Below are positions 17,215 through 25,191 of a DNA stretch of 32,885 bases, piece by piece. Origin of the DNA: Chloroflexota bacterium (lineage in GTDB: Bacteria > Chloroflexota > Dehalococcoidia > Dehalococcoidales > RBG-16-60-22); NCBI GenBank assembly GCA_018829775.1, contig JAHJTL010000078.1, positions 1 to 32,885 on the forward strand. The letters run 5' to 3'. Each line of letters starts with the position of its first letter. Within the stretch, counting starts at the first letter, position 1. The notes under the pieces were generated by a model. It saw nothing but the letters and a program-made list of their open reading frames with translations. It ran no database searches and had not been told where the DNA came from. The translations under genes were made by a program, and so were the position numbers.

Positions 17215-18252
17215 CTACTCGAGCGTGATTTTACCTTCTTTGAGGAGCTTCTGATAACAGGACCTTAGCTCGCTGGCTGTATCCTCCGGCAGGGCAGTGC
17301 TGATGTAAATGCCGGAGCCCATTTCAAAGCCAGCGATGGTGGTAAGCCGGGGGATAATACGGATATGCCAGTGGTAATACGGGTCTTCCTCATCCTCGGT
17401 CAGCGTACTGTCGACCATCAGGTTGAAGGCGGGATTGTCCAGCGACTCATACAGACAGAGGAGAACGTTTTTCAGCGCTTTGGCTAACTGGTTCAGGTAT
17501 GTGTCCGGGAAGAGGCCAAAGGAAGCACAGTGCTCTTTGGGCATAATCCATGTCTCATAGGGAGCATGTGAGGCATAAGGCTGAAAGACCACGAACTGTT
17601 CGGTCTTGACCACGACTCTCTGACCTTTATCCAGTTCCCCCGCCAGTAAATCGCAGTACAGACACCTGCCCCGGTCGATATAATACTCGTGGGCAATATC
17701 GAACTGATGGTGGTAAGAAGGCGCCACGATGGGCGTGGCCACTATCTGCGAGTGCGGATGTATGAGCGAGGTGCCCGATGCCCAGCCATGATTCTTGAAG
17801 ATGGTTATGAATTTCAGGTATTTTTCCTTTTTCAACGCGTTATACCGCTCCTGGTAGGCGATAAGCACCTTCTCCACCTGCTCGTAACTCATCAACGCCA
17901 TGGGCGTGTTGTGCGATGGCGTTTCGATGATGACCTCATGTGCCCCGATGCCATCCATTTTACGGAATAACCGCGCTTCCTCCACGATGTCTCCATTTTC
18001 ACCCGGCGTTAGCGCGGCAAATCGATTGGGCACCACCCTCACTTCCCAAGGAGTCCCATGGTCCGATAGAGGAAGCCGAAAAACTTCCGGAGGTGTTAGT
18101 TCTTCATTGCCCGGGCAGAAGGGGCAGGAGGAATCCCAGCTTGGCAATTCATCGGCGGGTCTGGCGCGGTGTTTTTGCTGAGGGCGCTTGGCCCTTTCCG
18201 GCGCCAGTATCACCCAGAACTTGGTGGTGGGGTCCTGTCTGAGCTCTGACAT
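17215..18252 (-). CDS. galT: Galactose-1-phosphate uridylyltransferase-type enzyme
   Basis: This 345-residue HIT-superfamily nucleotidyltransferase has zinc-binding CPFC (C43, C46) and the catalytic HPHSQ (165-169), where the second His is nucleotidylated in GalT. A second CxxC (CLYC) is present in the C-terminal half. Typical reaction: UDP-glucose plus galactose-1-phosphate to UDP-galactose plus glucose-1-phosphate. Bacterial relatives that use ADP-glucose also exist. Since this gene follows glgC by 47 nt on the same strand, use of ADP-glucose or glycogen-related sugar phosphates is possible. GAGG lies 8 nt before the ATG. It converges with the ATPase gene; the 77 nt between them contain a weak ACAGG/CCTGT hairpin but no convincing terminator. 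Confidence 0.88.
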   Translation of the reverse strand: MSELRQDPTTKFWVILAPERAKRPQQKHRARPADELPSWDSSCPFCPGNEELTPPEVFRLPLSDHGTPWEVRVVPNRFAALTPGENGDIVEEARLFRKMDGIGAHEVIIETPSHNTPMALMSYEQVEKVLIAYQERYNALKKEKYLKFITIFKNHGWASGTSLIHPHSQIVATPIVAPSYHHQFDIAHEYYIDRGRCLYCDLLAGELDKGQRVVVKTEQFVVFQPYASHAPYETWIMPKEHCASFGLFPDTYLNQLAKALKNVLLCLYESLDNPAFNLMVDSTLTEDEEDPYYHWHIRIIPRLTTIAGFEMGSGIYISTALPEDTASELRSCYQKLLKEGKITLE

Positions 18253-18299
18253 CCTGTTAGCCTCTTTCCTGAATATCCGGATTATTTACGATGGTGATT

Positions 18300-19589
18300 T
18301 TATTCCTTACGGGAAGGACGGTGCCGTTTTGGTCTTATCGTTTCACCGCTCTGGACAATTAAACTGCGGAAGTCCCTCTCGGTAACATTACCGGCAATGG
18401 CGCAATTACGACCTATCTTTACGCCCTCCGGAATTTTGGCTCCCTTTCCCACGACGGTGAGGCCAGTGTTAAGTATGGTCGGTTCCTCACGGTTGACCTG
18501 GAAATCATTGCCGGTGCCCACGTGACTTCCCGCTTCAATGATAACCCCTTTATCGAGGATGGAATAATCAATTACGCTTTCCCGGCCGATCACCGCGTCA
18601 TTCATAATCACCGAGTATTTAATCACAGCATTGGCTGCCACTCTGACTCCGGGAGAAAGAATTGAATTCTCCACCCGGCCTTCAATGATGCAGCCATGCG
18701 ATACCATGCTATTGACCACGTCACCGCGGTGGGTAATGACTGTCGGCGACCTGGGCTCATCTTCCTTGGTGCGAATCGGCCAGTCGGCGCTGAAACTGAT
18801 TGATGGTGGCGAGTCGAGCAATCGCATATTGGCTTCCCAGTAGCTTCGGATGGTACCGACATCCCGCCAGTATCCTTCAAAGTTATAGCTATAAAGCCGG
18901 CAGTTGCCGACCAGCTGCGGAAAGATATCCCGGCCAAAATCGCGTTTGGAGGAACGACGCTGTGCATCATCCTCCAGTACCTGGTGCAGCAGCTCCCTCT
19001 GGAACACATACACGCCCATGGAAACAAGGTCGCTCTTCGGTTCTTTTACCTTTTCCTGGAAGCCGGTAACCTGCTGATTCTCGTCAACGGTTACCGTGCC
19101 AAAATGTATCAGCTCATCTCTCGGCAGACGGGTGGCCGCAAGGGTGGCATCCGCCTGGTTTTTACGATGGAAATCAATCATATCGTTGTAGTCCATCTTA
19201 TAGATATGGTCTCCGCTCAGTACCACCACCAGTTCTGCATCCTGCTCCTCAATGAACTGCCAGTTCTGATAGACGGCATCCGCCGTACCTTTATACCAGT
19301 CCCGGCCTTCCTCGCGCGCCAGGTAGGGGTGCAGGAGCTGTATTCTGCCATCGGGACGGGCAAATCCCCAGGGCACGCCGATGCCGATATGGTCCGTCAG
19401 TGAGCGGGGTTGATATTGGGTAAGTATGGCTACATTGTAGATGCCGGAATTGACGCAGTTGCTCAAGGTGAAGTCTATAATGCGGTATTTGCCGGCAAAA
19501 GGGATTGCCGGTTTCGTCCTCTCCCCCGCCAGTATTCCCAGCCGCTCTCCCGTACCACCTGCCAGAATAATAGCCACGACTCCTTCCAT
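18300..19589 (-). CDS. glgC: Glucose-1-phosphate adenylyltransferase (ADP-glucose pyrophosphorylase)
   Basis: This 429-residue enzyme makes ADP-glucose from ATP and glucose-1-phosphate for glycogen or related glucan synthesis. The N-terminal catalytic domain shows [29 protein letters not shown] (20 residues of the pyrophosphorylase signature), the GTADAVYQN motif and [11 protein letters not shown]. The C-terminal third has left-handed beta-helix hexapeptide repeats (about residues 290-410). ATG at 19587-19589 is preferred over a GTG three codons upstream, because GGGGAGG is about 11 nt away from the ATG but only 2-3 nt from the GTG. It is first in a probable glgC-galT operon with a very strong promoter and a 114-nt structured leader. 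No glycogen synthase gene is nearby. Confidence 0.93.
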   Translation of the reverse strand: MEGVVAIILAGGTGERLGILAGERTKPAIPFAGKYRIIDFTLSNCVNSGIYNVAILTQYQPRSLTDHIGIGVPWGFARPDGRIQLLHPYLAREEGRDWYKGTADAVYQNWQFIEEQDAELVVVLSGDHIYKMDYNDMIDFHRKNQADATLAATRLPRDELIHFGTVTVDENQQVTGFQEKVKEPKSDLVSMGVYVFQRELLHQVLEDDAQRRSSKRDFGRDIFPQLVGNCRLYSYNFEGYWRDVGTIRSYWEANMRLLDSPPSISFSADWPIRTKEDEPRSPTVITHRGDVVNSMVSHGCIIEGRVENSILSPGVRVAANAVIKYSVIMNDAVIGRESVIDYSILDKGVIIEAGSHVGTGNDFQVNREEPTILNTGLTVVGKGAKIPEGVKIGRNCAIAGNVTERDFRSLIVQSGETIRPKRHRPSRKE

Positions 19590-19691
19590 CGTAATCACTA
19601 CCTCCCCTGTGCTGTTTTGGGTAGCTTTCTACCCGGTTACCCGCAAATGCACATTACGGGTGACTACTCGGTTCGTCGGGCTGTGCGTAGT

Positions 19692-19706
19692 GGAAACGCC
19701 GTTTCC
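19692..19706. repeat. Perfect inverted repeat at the glgC transcript start (operator-like)
   Basis: GGAAAC-GCC-GTTTCC is a perfect six-pair dyad with a three-base centre. It overlaps the predicted glgC transcription start (near 19703), immediately downstream of the -10 box. This position suits a repressor operator or a 5'-end hairpin of the transcript. Two further hairpins follow in the leader: CTACCC/GGGTAG at 19619-19634 and ACCCG/CGGGT at 19639-19661. Confidence 0.5.
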
Positions 19707-19709
19707 CCT

Positions 19710-19737
19710 ATTATATCTGTTTGTGCCAATATGTCAA
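19710..19737 (-). promoter_or_regulatory. Near-perfect sigma70 promoter for glgC-galT
   Basis: On the minus strand, a consensus TTGACA (19732-19737) and a consensus TATAAT (19710-19715) are separated by 16 nt. This is the closest match to consensus in the window. Expression would be strong unless controlled, which makes the dyad over the start site notable. Confidence 0.82.
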
Positions 19738-19748
19738 ATACCTTTCGA

Positions 19749-19777
19749 TTGGAGAAGGATTTGTGATAAAGTAATAA
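19749..19777 (+). promoter_or_regulatory. Candidate promoter for the desulforedoxin gene
   Basis: TTGGAG (19749-19754), 17 nt and TAATAA (19772-19777) form a moderate match. It diverges from the glgC promoter. If used, transcription starts near 19784 and leaves a leader of about 214 nt before the desulforedoxin start codon. Confidence 0.4.
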
Positions 19778-19911
19778 CGGAGGTTGAAGAGGATAGACAA
19801 TTATGCCTACTCTGCGGGCTTTTATCACCAATATGTCAGCGCCAATGCCCTTTCCCCGGAAGGTCTACCTTCTATTTCGGAATAACTTTATCAAAATCAT
19901 AAGAAGACAGA

Positions 19912-19977
19912 GCTGCTGCGGGCATCCCGGCGAGCCAGGTTGCTGAGAAAGCAAGGACCCAACTCCCGGTGCGGGAG
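19912..19977 (+). promoter_or_regulatory. Structured 5' leader of the desulforedoxin gene (three hairpins)
   Basis: Three hairpins lie in a row. The first is CGGG-CAT-CCCG (19919-19929) with an outer GCT/AGC pairing. The second is GG-TTGCT-GAGAA-AGCAA-GGA-CC (19938-19959), with a three-base bulge. The third is CTCCCG-GTG-CGGGAG (19963-19977). They end 7 nt before the AAAGGAGG ribosome site. I could not match the block to a riboswitch class I know. It could be a regulatory or stabilising leader. In the 400 nt between glgC and the desulforedoxin gene I otherwise see only the promoters and the dyad described separately. Confidence 0.4.
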
Positions 19978-19997
19978 GAAAAAAGGAGGTTTGAGAC

Positions 19998-20159
19998 ATG
20001 GCGGTAGAGAAAATTGGTGAGAAATATCGCTGCAATATATGCGGCAACGAAGTGGTGGTGACGGCAGTCGGCGGCGGTACCCTGGTCTGCTGCGGCGAGG
20101 ATATGGAAAAATTGAGTAACCGGACAGTCAGTCAAGAGACCTTGCCACCTGATGGGTAA
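19998..20159 (+). CDS. Desulforedoxin-like small iron protein (desulfoferrodoxin N-terminal domain)
   Basis: This 53-residue protein has the full Fe(Cys)4 pattern of desulforedoxin: C12 and C15 in YRCNICGNEV, and C31-C32 in GGGTLVCCGEDM. It corresponds to the N-terminal domain of desulfoferrodoxin without the superoxide-reductase domain, so on its own it is an electron-carrier or redox-sensor type protein rather than a superoxide reductase. It should be cytoplasmic, possibly a dimer. The start is firm: AAAGGAGG lies 8 nt before the ATG. It is preceded by a structured leader and followed by a hairpin overlapping its stop codon. It is easily missed because of its size. Confidence 0.9.
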   Translation: MAVEKIGEKYRCNICGNEVVVTAVGGGTLVCCGEDMEKLSNRTVSQETLPPDG

Positions 20160-20171
20160 GGTGGCCCAAGG
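20140..20171 (+). terminator. Hairpin across the desulforedoxin stop codon (possible attenuator)
   Basis: CCTTG-CCACC pairs with GGTGG-(CC)-CAAGG around a ten-base loop that contains the TAA stop codon. The stem has ten pairs with one two-base bulge. No T-tract follows, so it is not a standard terminator. It could stabilise the upstream message or reduce read-through into the next gene. Confidence 0.4.
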
Positions 20172-20202
20172 ATAGAATTGTCCGCTGCTTTGAGGGAATA
20201 TA

Positions 20203-20595
20203 TTGTATTACTTCGCCTATGGCTCTAATCTCAACCAGAAGCAGATGAAAGAGCGGTGTCCGGACAGTAAACCGCTTTTCACCTCTGTCCTGCCCAATTA
20301 TAAGCTCGTCTTTGTTGGTTGGTCACGACAGTGGCGGGGAGGTGTTGCCAGCATCAAGTCGTTTCGGGGGGAGCGGGTGCGAGGAGCTATCTACGAGGTT
20401 ACGGAAGCCTGCCTGCAAAGACTTGACCGCTATGAAAGCGGCTACAATCGACTGAAAGTCACCGTGGTCGGTGAGGACGATGAGCCCATCGGGGCTATAA
20501 CCTATGCTAAGGCAGGTCGACTGGAGGATGCAACGCCCTCAAAGGAATATCTGGCGATAATCCAACAGGGCCTGCGTGACTGGCGGCTGTTTTAA
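20203..20595 (+). CDS. Gamma-glutamylcyclotransferase-like (AIG2/GGCT fold) protein
   Basis: This 130-residue protein of the GGCT/AIG2 family has the substrate-binding FAYGSNL at residues 4-10 and the catalytic glutamate E78 in RLDRYESGY. Family enzymes release 5-oxoproline from gamma-glutamyl amines or peptides; many bacterial members have unassigned substrates. The start is TTG at 20203, with GAGGG 6 nt upstream and YYFAYGSN directly following, as expected for the family N-terminus. It lies 43 nt after the desulforedoxin gene and 59 nt before the histidine phosphatase gene. Confidence 0.85.
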   Translation: MYYFAYGSNLNQKQMKERCPDSKPLFTSVLPNYKLVFVGWSRQWRGGVASIKSFRGERVRGAIYEVTEACLQRLDRYESGYNRLKVTVVGEDDEPIGAITYAKAGRLEDATPSKEYLAIIQQGLRDWRLF

Positions 20596-20654
20596 ATTTG
20601 AGACACACAGACAGGAATCGGGCGTGATTATAACGATTTATTGAAAGAGGCCTA

Positions 20655-21272
20655 ATGAGCACGACGGTGCTTCTTGTCCGCCACGGACAGACGGAATCGA
20701 ATATCACCGGTTACTTCATGGGCTGGTCCAATGAGGATATCAGCGAACTGGGATATGCTCAGGCGCACAGTATATCCTCGCGTCTGGCCAAATTCCCGAT
20801 TGCTTCCATATATACCAGCCCTTTAAAAAGAACCATGAATACGGCACGCATTCTGGCCAAACCGCATAAACTGGAACCGGAAGTAATGGATGACCTTATT
20901 GAGATAGGGCTCGGCGACTGGCAGGGATTGCACCGGGACGAAATCAGCCAGAAATGGCCGGAAATCTGGAAGCAGTCCAGAATTGACCCTTCAGACATTG
21001 CCCTGCCCAACGGTGAAAGTTTCCAGCAGGTAACCGAGCGGGCGGTACGTGCCTTCAACCGGATAGTAGCGGACAACACGGACCGGCAGGCTTTGGCGGT
21101 AACGCATGATGTGGTTATTCGGGTGCTGGTGGCACATGTTCTTGGCGCATCCAACAGCATTTACCGGCGCCTGGAAATCAATAACGCCTCACTCAGCATC
21201 ATCAGAGCAGAAGATGACAGAATAAGACTTGTTACCCTCAATGATACCGCGCACCTTGACGGCATAGGATGA
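20655..21272 (+). CDS. Histidine phosphatase superfamily protein (phosphoglycerate mutase-like)
   Basis: This 205-residue cytoplasmic phosphatase has LVRHGQTESN, with R9 and H10 (the phosphohistidine), R59 in SPLKRT, the acid E83 in EIGLGDWQG and the second His H151 in VTHDVVIR. All core residues are present, so it should be active. Substrate range in the family is broad: sugar phosphates, alpha-ribazole phosphate, or protein phosphohistidine in SixA. AAAGAGG is 4 nt before the ATG. Its last codons overlap the next gene by ATGA. The pairing with a DNA-binding regulator and the pst genes suggests a link with phosphate control, but the reaction is unknown. Confidence 0.88.
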   Translation: MSTTVLLVRHGQTESNITGYFMGWSNEDISELGYAQAHSISSRLAKFPIASIYTSPLKRTMNTARILAKPHKLEPEVMDDLIEIGLGDWQGLHRDEISQKWPEIWKQSRIDPSDIALPNGESFQQVTERAVRAFNRIVADNTDRQALAVTHDVVIRVLVAHVLGASNSIYRRLEINNASLSIIRAEDDRIRLVTLNDTAHLDGIG

Positions 21273-21583
21273 TGGAAAGAACAGCTCTTATCAGTGTCAA
21301 TGACCTCAACATTGACGTCGCCCTTCGGCAGGCTGCCCTCGGCGACAGGGTTCTTGACCTGACGCCGAAGGGATTTGACCTGCTCCTTTTCCTGGCCATG
21401 AACCGGGGGCTGGTATTCAATCGGAAACAGCTTCTGGAAAAAGTCTGGGGTTATGACTATGCCGGAGACACGCGCACCGTTGATGTCCATATCAGGTGGC
21501 TCAGAAAAAAGATTGAGGCTGACCCTGGAAAGCCAAAGCGCATCCTCACTGTCCGGAGCGTTGGCTACAAGCTAGAGGGATAA
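21269..21583 (+). CDS. OmpR/PhoB-type winged-helix DNA-binding protein without receiver domain
   Basis: This 104-residue protein consists almost wholly of a Trans_reg_C domain. Its parts are LTPKGFDLLLFLAMNRG, then FNRKQLLEKVWG, the recognition helix RTVDVHIRWLRKKI (about residues 69-82) and the wing ending VRSVGYKLEG. There is no phosphoacceptor receiver domain and no sensor kinase in the window. Its start overlaps the phosphatase stop by 4 nt, and pstS begins 1 nt after its stop, so the three genes are likely translated from one transcript. It is probably the phosphate-cluster regulator, replacing PhoB in position. Control by phosphorylation looks impossible unless a partner supplies it. 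Confidence 0.88.
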   Translation: MMERTALISVNDLNIDVALRQAALGDRVLDLTPKGFDLLLFLAMNRGLVFNRKQLLEKVWGYDYAGDTRTVDVHIRWLRKKIEADPGKPKRILTVRSVGYKLEG

Positions 21584-21584
21584 G

Positions 21585-22481
21585 ATGCTTTTAAATACTG
21601 GTTGGCGGATTATTCTGCTTTTATTCCTGCTCGTTCTCGCCGTTACCGGCTGTGCTCCGCAAGAATCGGAACCATCAGGGTCAGAGCTATCTGGCTCATT
21701 CAAGATTATCGGGTCAAATACAGTAACCCCACTGACCGCCCTCTGGGCGGAAGAGTTCATGAAAATGAACCCCAAGGTTAATATTGCCGTGAGTGGCCCT
21801 GGCTCCGGCGTTGGCATCGCGTCTCTTATCAACGGCACCACCGATATTGCTCAAGCTTCCCGCGAGATGAAGGCAAAAGAATATGAGCAGGCTACAAATC
21901 AGGGAGTGAACCCCTATGAAATTCAGGTAGCCACGGACGCCCTTTCTGTGATTGTACACCCATCCAACCCCATATCCGAACTCACCATCTCACAGCTTTC
22001 CGCCATCTTCACCAATGAAATAACCAACTGGAAGGAAGTCGGCGGCAGCGATGCCCCTATCGTGGCTATCTCCCGCGATACCAACTCCGGTACCCATGTT
22101 TTCTTCAAAGAGCACGTGGTCCAGATGAAGGGGCTGGACACCGAGAACAAAGAACTCGAGTACGGCCAGAAAGTGCTCTTTCTGCCATCCACGGAAGGGG
22201 GAGTAACCGAGGTTGTCAATAACCCGAATGCCGTCTTCTATCCCGGACTGGGCTATCTAACCGACGAGGTCAAACCTCTGGCGATAAAGAAGACCGCAGA
22301 TGACCCGGGAGTTCTGCCCAGCGTGGCGACGGCGCTGGATGGCACCTATCCCGTTGCCCGCCCCCTCCTCTACTATACCAACGGCGAGCCTGCCGGTGTT
22401 ATTAAAGAATTCGTTGATTACTGCCTCTCACCGGATGGCCAAGCAAAGGCAATCGAAGTTGGCTATGTGCCTCTGCAATAA
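21585..22481 (+). CDS. pstS: Phosphate ABC transporter substrate-binding lipoprotein
   Basis: This 298-residue binding protein has a lipoprotein signal peptide ending AVTGC (C23). It is anchored outside the cytoplasmic membrane and delivers phosphate to PstCA. Family motifs are GSNTVTPL (about 43-50), the phosphate-loop GPGSGVGIASL (about 71-81) and SRDTNSGTHVFF (about 163-174). It starts 1 nt after the regulator gene, and its GAGGG ribosome site lies in the end of that gene. A 59-nt gap containing CCCCGGGG separates it from pstC. Confidence 0.93.
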   Translation: MLLNTGWRIILLLFLLVLAVTGCAPQESEPSGSELSGSFKIIGSNTVTPLTALWAEEFMKMNPKVNIAVSGPGSGVGIASLINGTTDIAQASREMKAKEYEQATNQGVNPYEIQVATDALSVIVHPSNPISELTISQLSAIFTNEITNWKEVGGSDAPIVAISRDTNSGTHVFFKEHVVQMKGLDTENKELEYGQKVLFLPSTEGGVTEVVNNPNAVFYPGLGYLTDEVKPLAIKKTADDPGVLPSVATALDGTYPVARPLLYYTNGEPAGVIKEFVDYCLSPDGQAKAIEVGYVPLQ

Positions 22482-22540
22482 TATATAATAAAATAGCCCG
22501 ATATCCCCGGGGAAAAAGCGGAAAGGAATATACTACCCCC

Positions 22541-23482
22541 ATGCTGCAGCGGGGTGCTTCATCAGCCACCGCCCATGCTGGACTCGCCATGAGTCTCAAG
22601 CGGCGGTGGCGTTTCCGTGAAAAAGCCATAGAAAGCTTCATCTTTCTAAACGGCCTGCTGGCCGTCATTATCCTTCTGGGTGTTCTTTTTCTTTTACTGC
22701 GTGAGGGTCTGCCCGCATTTGCCTATACCTCCCCTCTGAAATTTTTCTTCGGTACACAATGGTATCCGGTCTCCGAGCCGCCAACCTTCGGCATGCTTTC
22801 CTTCTTCGCGGCCACGCTCTGGGTTACTTTGATATCAACCGCCGTTGCAGTACCCATCGGAGTTGGCTGCGCGGCTTACCTTGCCGAAGTAGCCCCTTCC
22901 CGCGTCAGGGAGACGGTTAAACCCGTTGTCGAGCTGCTGGCCGGAATCCCCTCCGTGGTCATGGGATTCATCGGCCTCATGCTCCTATCGCCACTCGTCC
23001 AGAGCGCTTTCAACCTCAATACCGGTTTGAGCGGCCTCACCGCCGCCATCATGCTGTCGATGATGAGCCTGCCCATTATTGTCAGCGTCTCCGAGGATGC
23101 GCTGCGGGCAGTACCGAATGAGTTCAGGGAGGCGTCTTACGCACTTGGGGCCACAAAATGGGAAACCATCCGTCATGTCTGCATTCCCGGAGCACTTTCC
23201 GGCATTACCGCGGCCATTATGCTCGGGGTGGGCCGCGCCATCGGCGAGACCATGACCGTCCTGATGGTCGCCGGCGGTGCTTTAGCAGTACCGTTATCAC
23301 CCACCGAGCCAATGATGCCGATGACGGCGGCGATTGCCTCCGGGATTGGCAATGCCGTCCGCGGCGGGCTGCAGTATCAGGCACTCTTCGCCATCGGCCT
23401 GATTCTTTTTCTCATGACGCTGTCCGTGAACCTGATTGCCGACCGTGTGCTTGAGCGCCAGAAACAGAAGTTTGCGAGGTAG
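22541..23482 (+). CDS. pstC: Phosphate ABC transporter permease PstC
   Basis: This 313-residue inner-membrane permease has about six transmembrane helices. The EAA coupling loop (REASYALGATKWETIRHVCIP, near residues 197-217) is the contact site for the PstB ATPase. It forms a heterodimer with PstA. The ATG at 22541 is taken, with an AAAGGA about 14 nt upstream. A second ATG at 22589 (MSLKRRW) would remove 16 residues and is also credible, because homologues usually begin close to the basic segment. Confidence 0.92.
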   Translation: MLQRGASSATAHAGLAMSLKRRWRFREKAIESFIFLNGLLAVIILLGVLFLLLREGLPAFAYTSPLKFFFGTQWYPVSEPPTFGMLSFFAATLWVTLISTAVAVPIGVGCAAYLAEVAPSRVRETVKPVVELLAGIPSVVMGFIGLMLLSPLVQSAFNLNTGLSGLTAAIMLSMMSLPIIVSVSEDALRAVPNEFREASYALGATKWETIRHVCIPGALSGITAAIMLGVGRAIGETMTVLMVAGGALAVPLSPTEPMMPMTAAIASGIGNAVRGGLQYQALFAIGLILFLMTLSVNLIADRVLERQKQKFAR

Positions 23483-23489
23483 TCGAGAT

Positions 23490-24356
23490 ATGGCAGTTCA
23501 GGCCATAACCAAAAAAGAATTAACGCAACGCACCGCCTTTAGCCTGCTGGTACTGGCGACGGCCATTGTGGCCATTCCGGTGCTTTTCATCATCATTTAC
23601 ATTGTTGTCAACGGTGCCGGCGCCATTAGCTGGGAATTCCTGACCCAACCGCCTTCGCAGGCGGGCAAGGCGGGGGGCATTTTCCCGGCCATCGTGGGCA
23701 CTTTCTACCTCATGCTTGGCACGCTTATATTCTCGCTCCCGGTGGGCGTCTTCGCCGGCATTTACTTAACCGAATATGCCCGCGATAACTGGCTGACCCG
23801 CCTCATCAATATGGCCATTCTCAATCTAGCGGGCGTGCCCAGTATTGTTTACGGTCTTTTTGGGCTCGGGTTATTTGTGTTGACCATGAAATTCGGTATG
23901 TCGCTGCTTTCCGCCAGCCTGACACTGGCCTGCCAGGCACTGGCCATGACCATTACCACGTCAAGAGAGGCGATTATCGCCGTACCCAGAGACTACCGGG
24001 AGGGAAGCCTGGCCGTCGGTGCTACCAAATGGCAGACGATACGGCACGTCGTTATGCCCCAGGCTTTGCCCGGCATTATCACCGGCGCCATCCTGGCGAT
24101 GAGTCGTGCTGCTGGAGAGACCGCACCGATACTGGTGGTAGGCGCCGCCTTTATAGTAGCCGGACTGCCCAGTTCCCCTTTTGACCAGTTCATGGCGCTG
24201 CCCTACCACCTCTACACCACAGCCGCCCATGTCCCGGGCATGCCGAAAACTACCATATGGGGTATTGCGCTGGTCCTGCTGGTTGTGGTATTGTCTTTTA
24301 ATTCCCTGGCGGTTTTCATCAGAGTGCGAGTTCGGCAGCGGAGGTTTGGTTCATGA
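23490..24356 (+). CDS. pstA: Phosphate ABC transporter permease PstA
   Basis: This 288-residue permease has about six membrane helices and an EAA loop ([20 protein letters not shown], near residues 161-180, continuing to [12 protein letters not shown]). It pairs with PstC to make the phosphate channel. The ATG at 23490, 7 nt after the pstC stop and preceded by GAGG, is preferred. A longer reading would overlap pstC by 47 nt with an atypical N-terminus. Its stop overlaps the pstB start as ATGA, indicating translational coupling. Confidence 0.93.
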   Translation: MAVQAITKKELTQRTAFSLLVLATAIVAIPVLFIIIYIVVNGAGAISWEFLTQPPSQAGKAGGIFPAIVGTFYLMLGTLIFSLPVGVFAGIYLTEYARDNWLTRLINMAILNLAGVPSIVYGLFGLGLFVLTMKFGMSLLSASLTLACQALAMTITTSREAIIAVPRDYREGSLAVGATKWQTIRHVVMPQALPGIITGAILAMSRAAGETAPILVVGAAFIVAGLPSSPFDQFMALPYHLYTTAAHVPGMPKTTIWGIALVLLVVVLSFNSLAVFIRVRVRQRRFGS

Positions 24357-25168
24357 GTGTTAACCGCGTACTGTTTAACCATCGAGTAGCTCGCAGCAAC
24401 AAGACAAAGCTGAAAACATATAAGGCAAATCTGTATTACGGGACGTTTCAGGCACTGAGAAATATATCACTGGATATCCAGGAGCAGTCAATTACGGCAA
24501 TTATCGGCCCATCCGGCTGTGGTAAGTCGTCTTTTCTGCGCCTTTTCAACCGCATGAACGACCTGATTATCGGGGCACGCGTTGACGGTACTGTGGAGAT
24601 TGACGATATCAATATTTATGATAAAGACATCGATGTGGTTGAGCTCAGGAAACGTGTGGGCATGGTCTTCCAGAAACCTAACCCGTTCCCCATGTCAATC
24701 TTTGAGAACGTCGCCTTCGGTCCCAGGCGACATGGCAGGACAAATCGCAGCGAACTTGAAGGCATCGTGGAACGCAGCCTCCGTCAGGCTGCACTATGGG
24801 ACGAAGTGAAAGATAAGATTGTGCAGCCGGCATTTGCCCTCTCCGGCGGTCAGCAACAGCGCCTGTGCATTGCCCGCGTTCTGGCCGTTGAGCCGGAGGT
24901 CATCCTCATGGATGAGCCTTGCAGCGCTCTTGACCCCATCGCTACCCTCAGAATCGAAGACCTGATGCGCAGTCTGGCCGATGATTACACCATTGTCATC
25001 GTCACCCATAATATGCAGCAGGCGGCGCGGGTGTCAGATAATGCCGCTTTCCTTATGATGGAGGAAGACAGGGCCGGCATACTTGTCGAATATGGACCTA
25101 CTTCCCAGCTTTTCACCAACCCGAAAGACAAGCGAACCGAGGATTACATTACCGGCAGGTTTGGTTAA
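24353..25168 (+). CDS. pstB: Phosphate ABC transporter ATP-binding protein PstB
   Basis: This 271-residue ABC ATPase powers phosphate import. Walker A is GPSGCGKSS (52-60), the signature is LSGGQQQR (163-170) and Walker B with the catalytic glutamate is [13 protein letters not shown]. The H-loop histidine is in [10 protein letters not shown]. The first 25 residues are longer and more basic than in many PstB proteins. It overlaps pstA by 4 nt and is followed by phoU after 23 nt. Confidence 0.95.
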   Translation: MSVNRVLFNHRVARSNKTKLKTYKANLYYGTFQALRNISLDIQEQSITAIIGPSGCGKSSFLRLFNRMNDLIIGARVDGTVEIDDINIYDKDIDVVELRKRVGMVFQKPNPFPMSIFENVAFGPRRHGRTNRSELEGIVERSLRQAALWDEVKDKIVQPAFALSGGQQQRLCIARVLAVEPEVILMDEPCSALDPIATLRIEDLMRSLADDYTIVIVTHNMQQAARVSDNAAFLMMEEDRAGILVEYGPTSQLFTNPKDKRTEDYITGRFG

Positions 25169-25191
25169 GCAGCCATAAGGAGGTTCCGACC

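Noticed and set aside
19755-19902. A frame encoding a cysteine pattern (CLLCG ... CQRQC) just before the desulforedoxin gene.
   Set aside because: There is no usable start codon near this segment and the frame belongs to a long open stretch antisense to glgC. The cysteine spacing is probably chance.
19803-19946. A 47-codon reading frame from ATG 19803 inside the desulforedoxin leader, ending in a cysteine-rich tail.
   Set aside because: It has only a weak ribosome site, shows no family pattern, and its end runs through the first two leader hairpins. RNA structure explains the sequence better. It remains possible as a leader peptide.
20178-20204. TTGTCC and TATATT upstream of the gamma-glutamylcyclotransferase-like gene, as a promoter.
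   Set aside because: The spacer is only 15 nt and the -10 box overlaps the start codon, which would leave no leader.
20596-20654. A Pho-box-like repeat before the phosphatase/regulator/pst cluster.
   Set aside because: I looked for paired 7-base repeats of the CTGTCAT or TTAACA type and found none; only an isolated TATAAC stands out.
22482-22540. CCCCGGGG between pstS and pstC as a terminator or attenuator.
   Set aside because: The palindrome has no loop and is followed by an A-rich run rather than T residues; the surrounding order argues for one operon.
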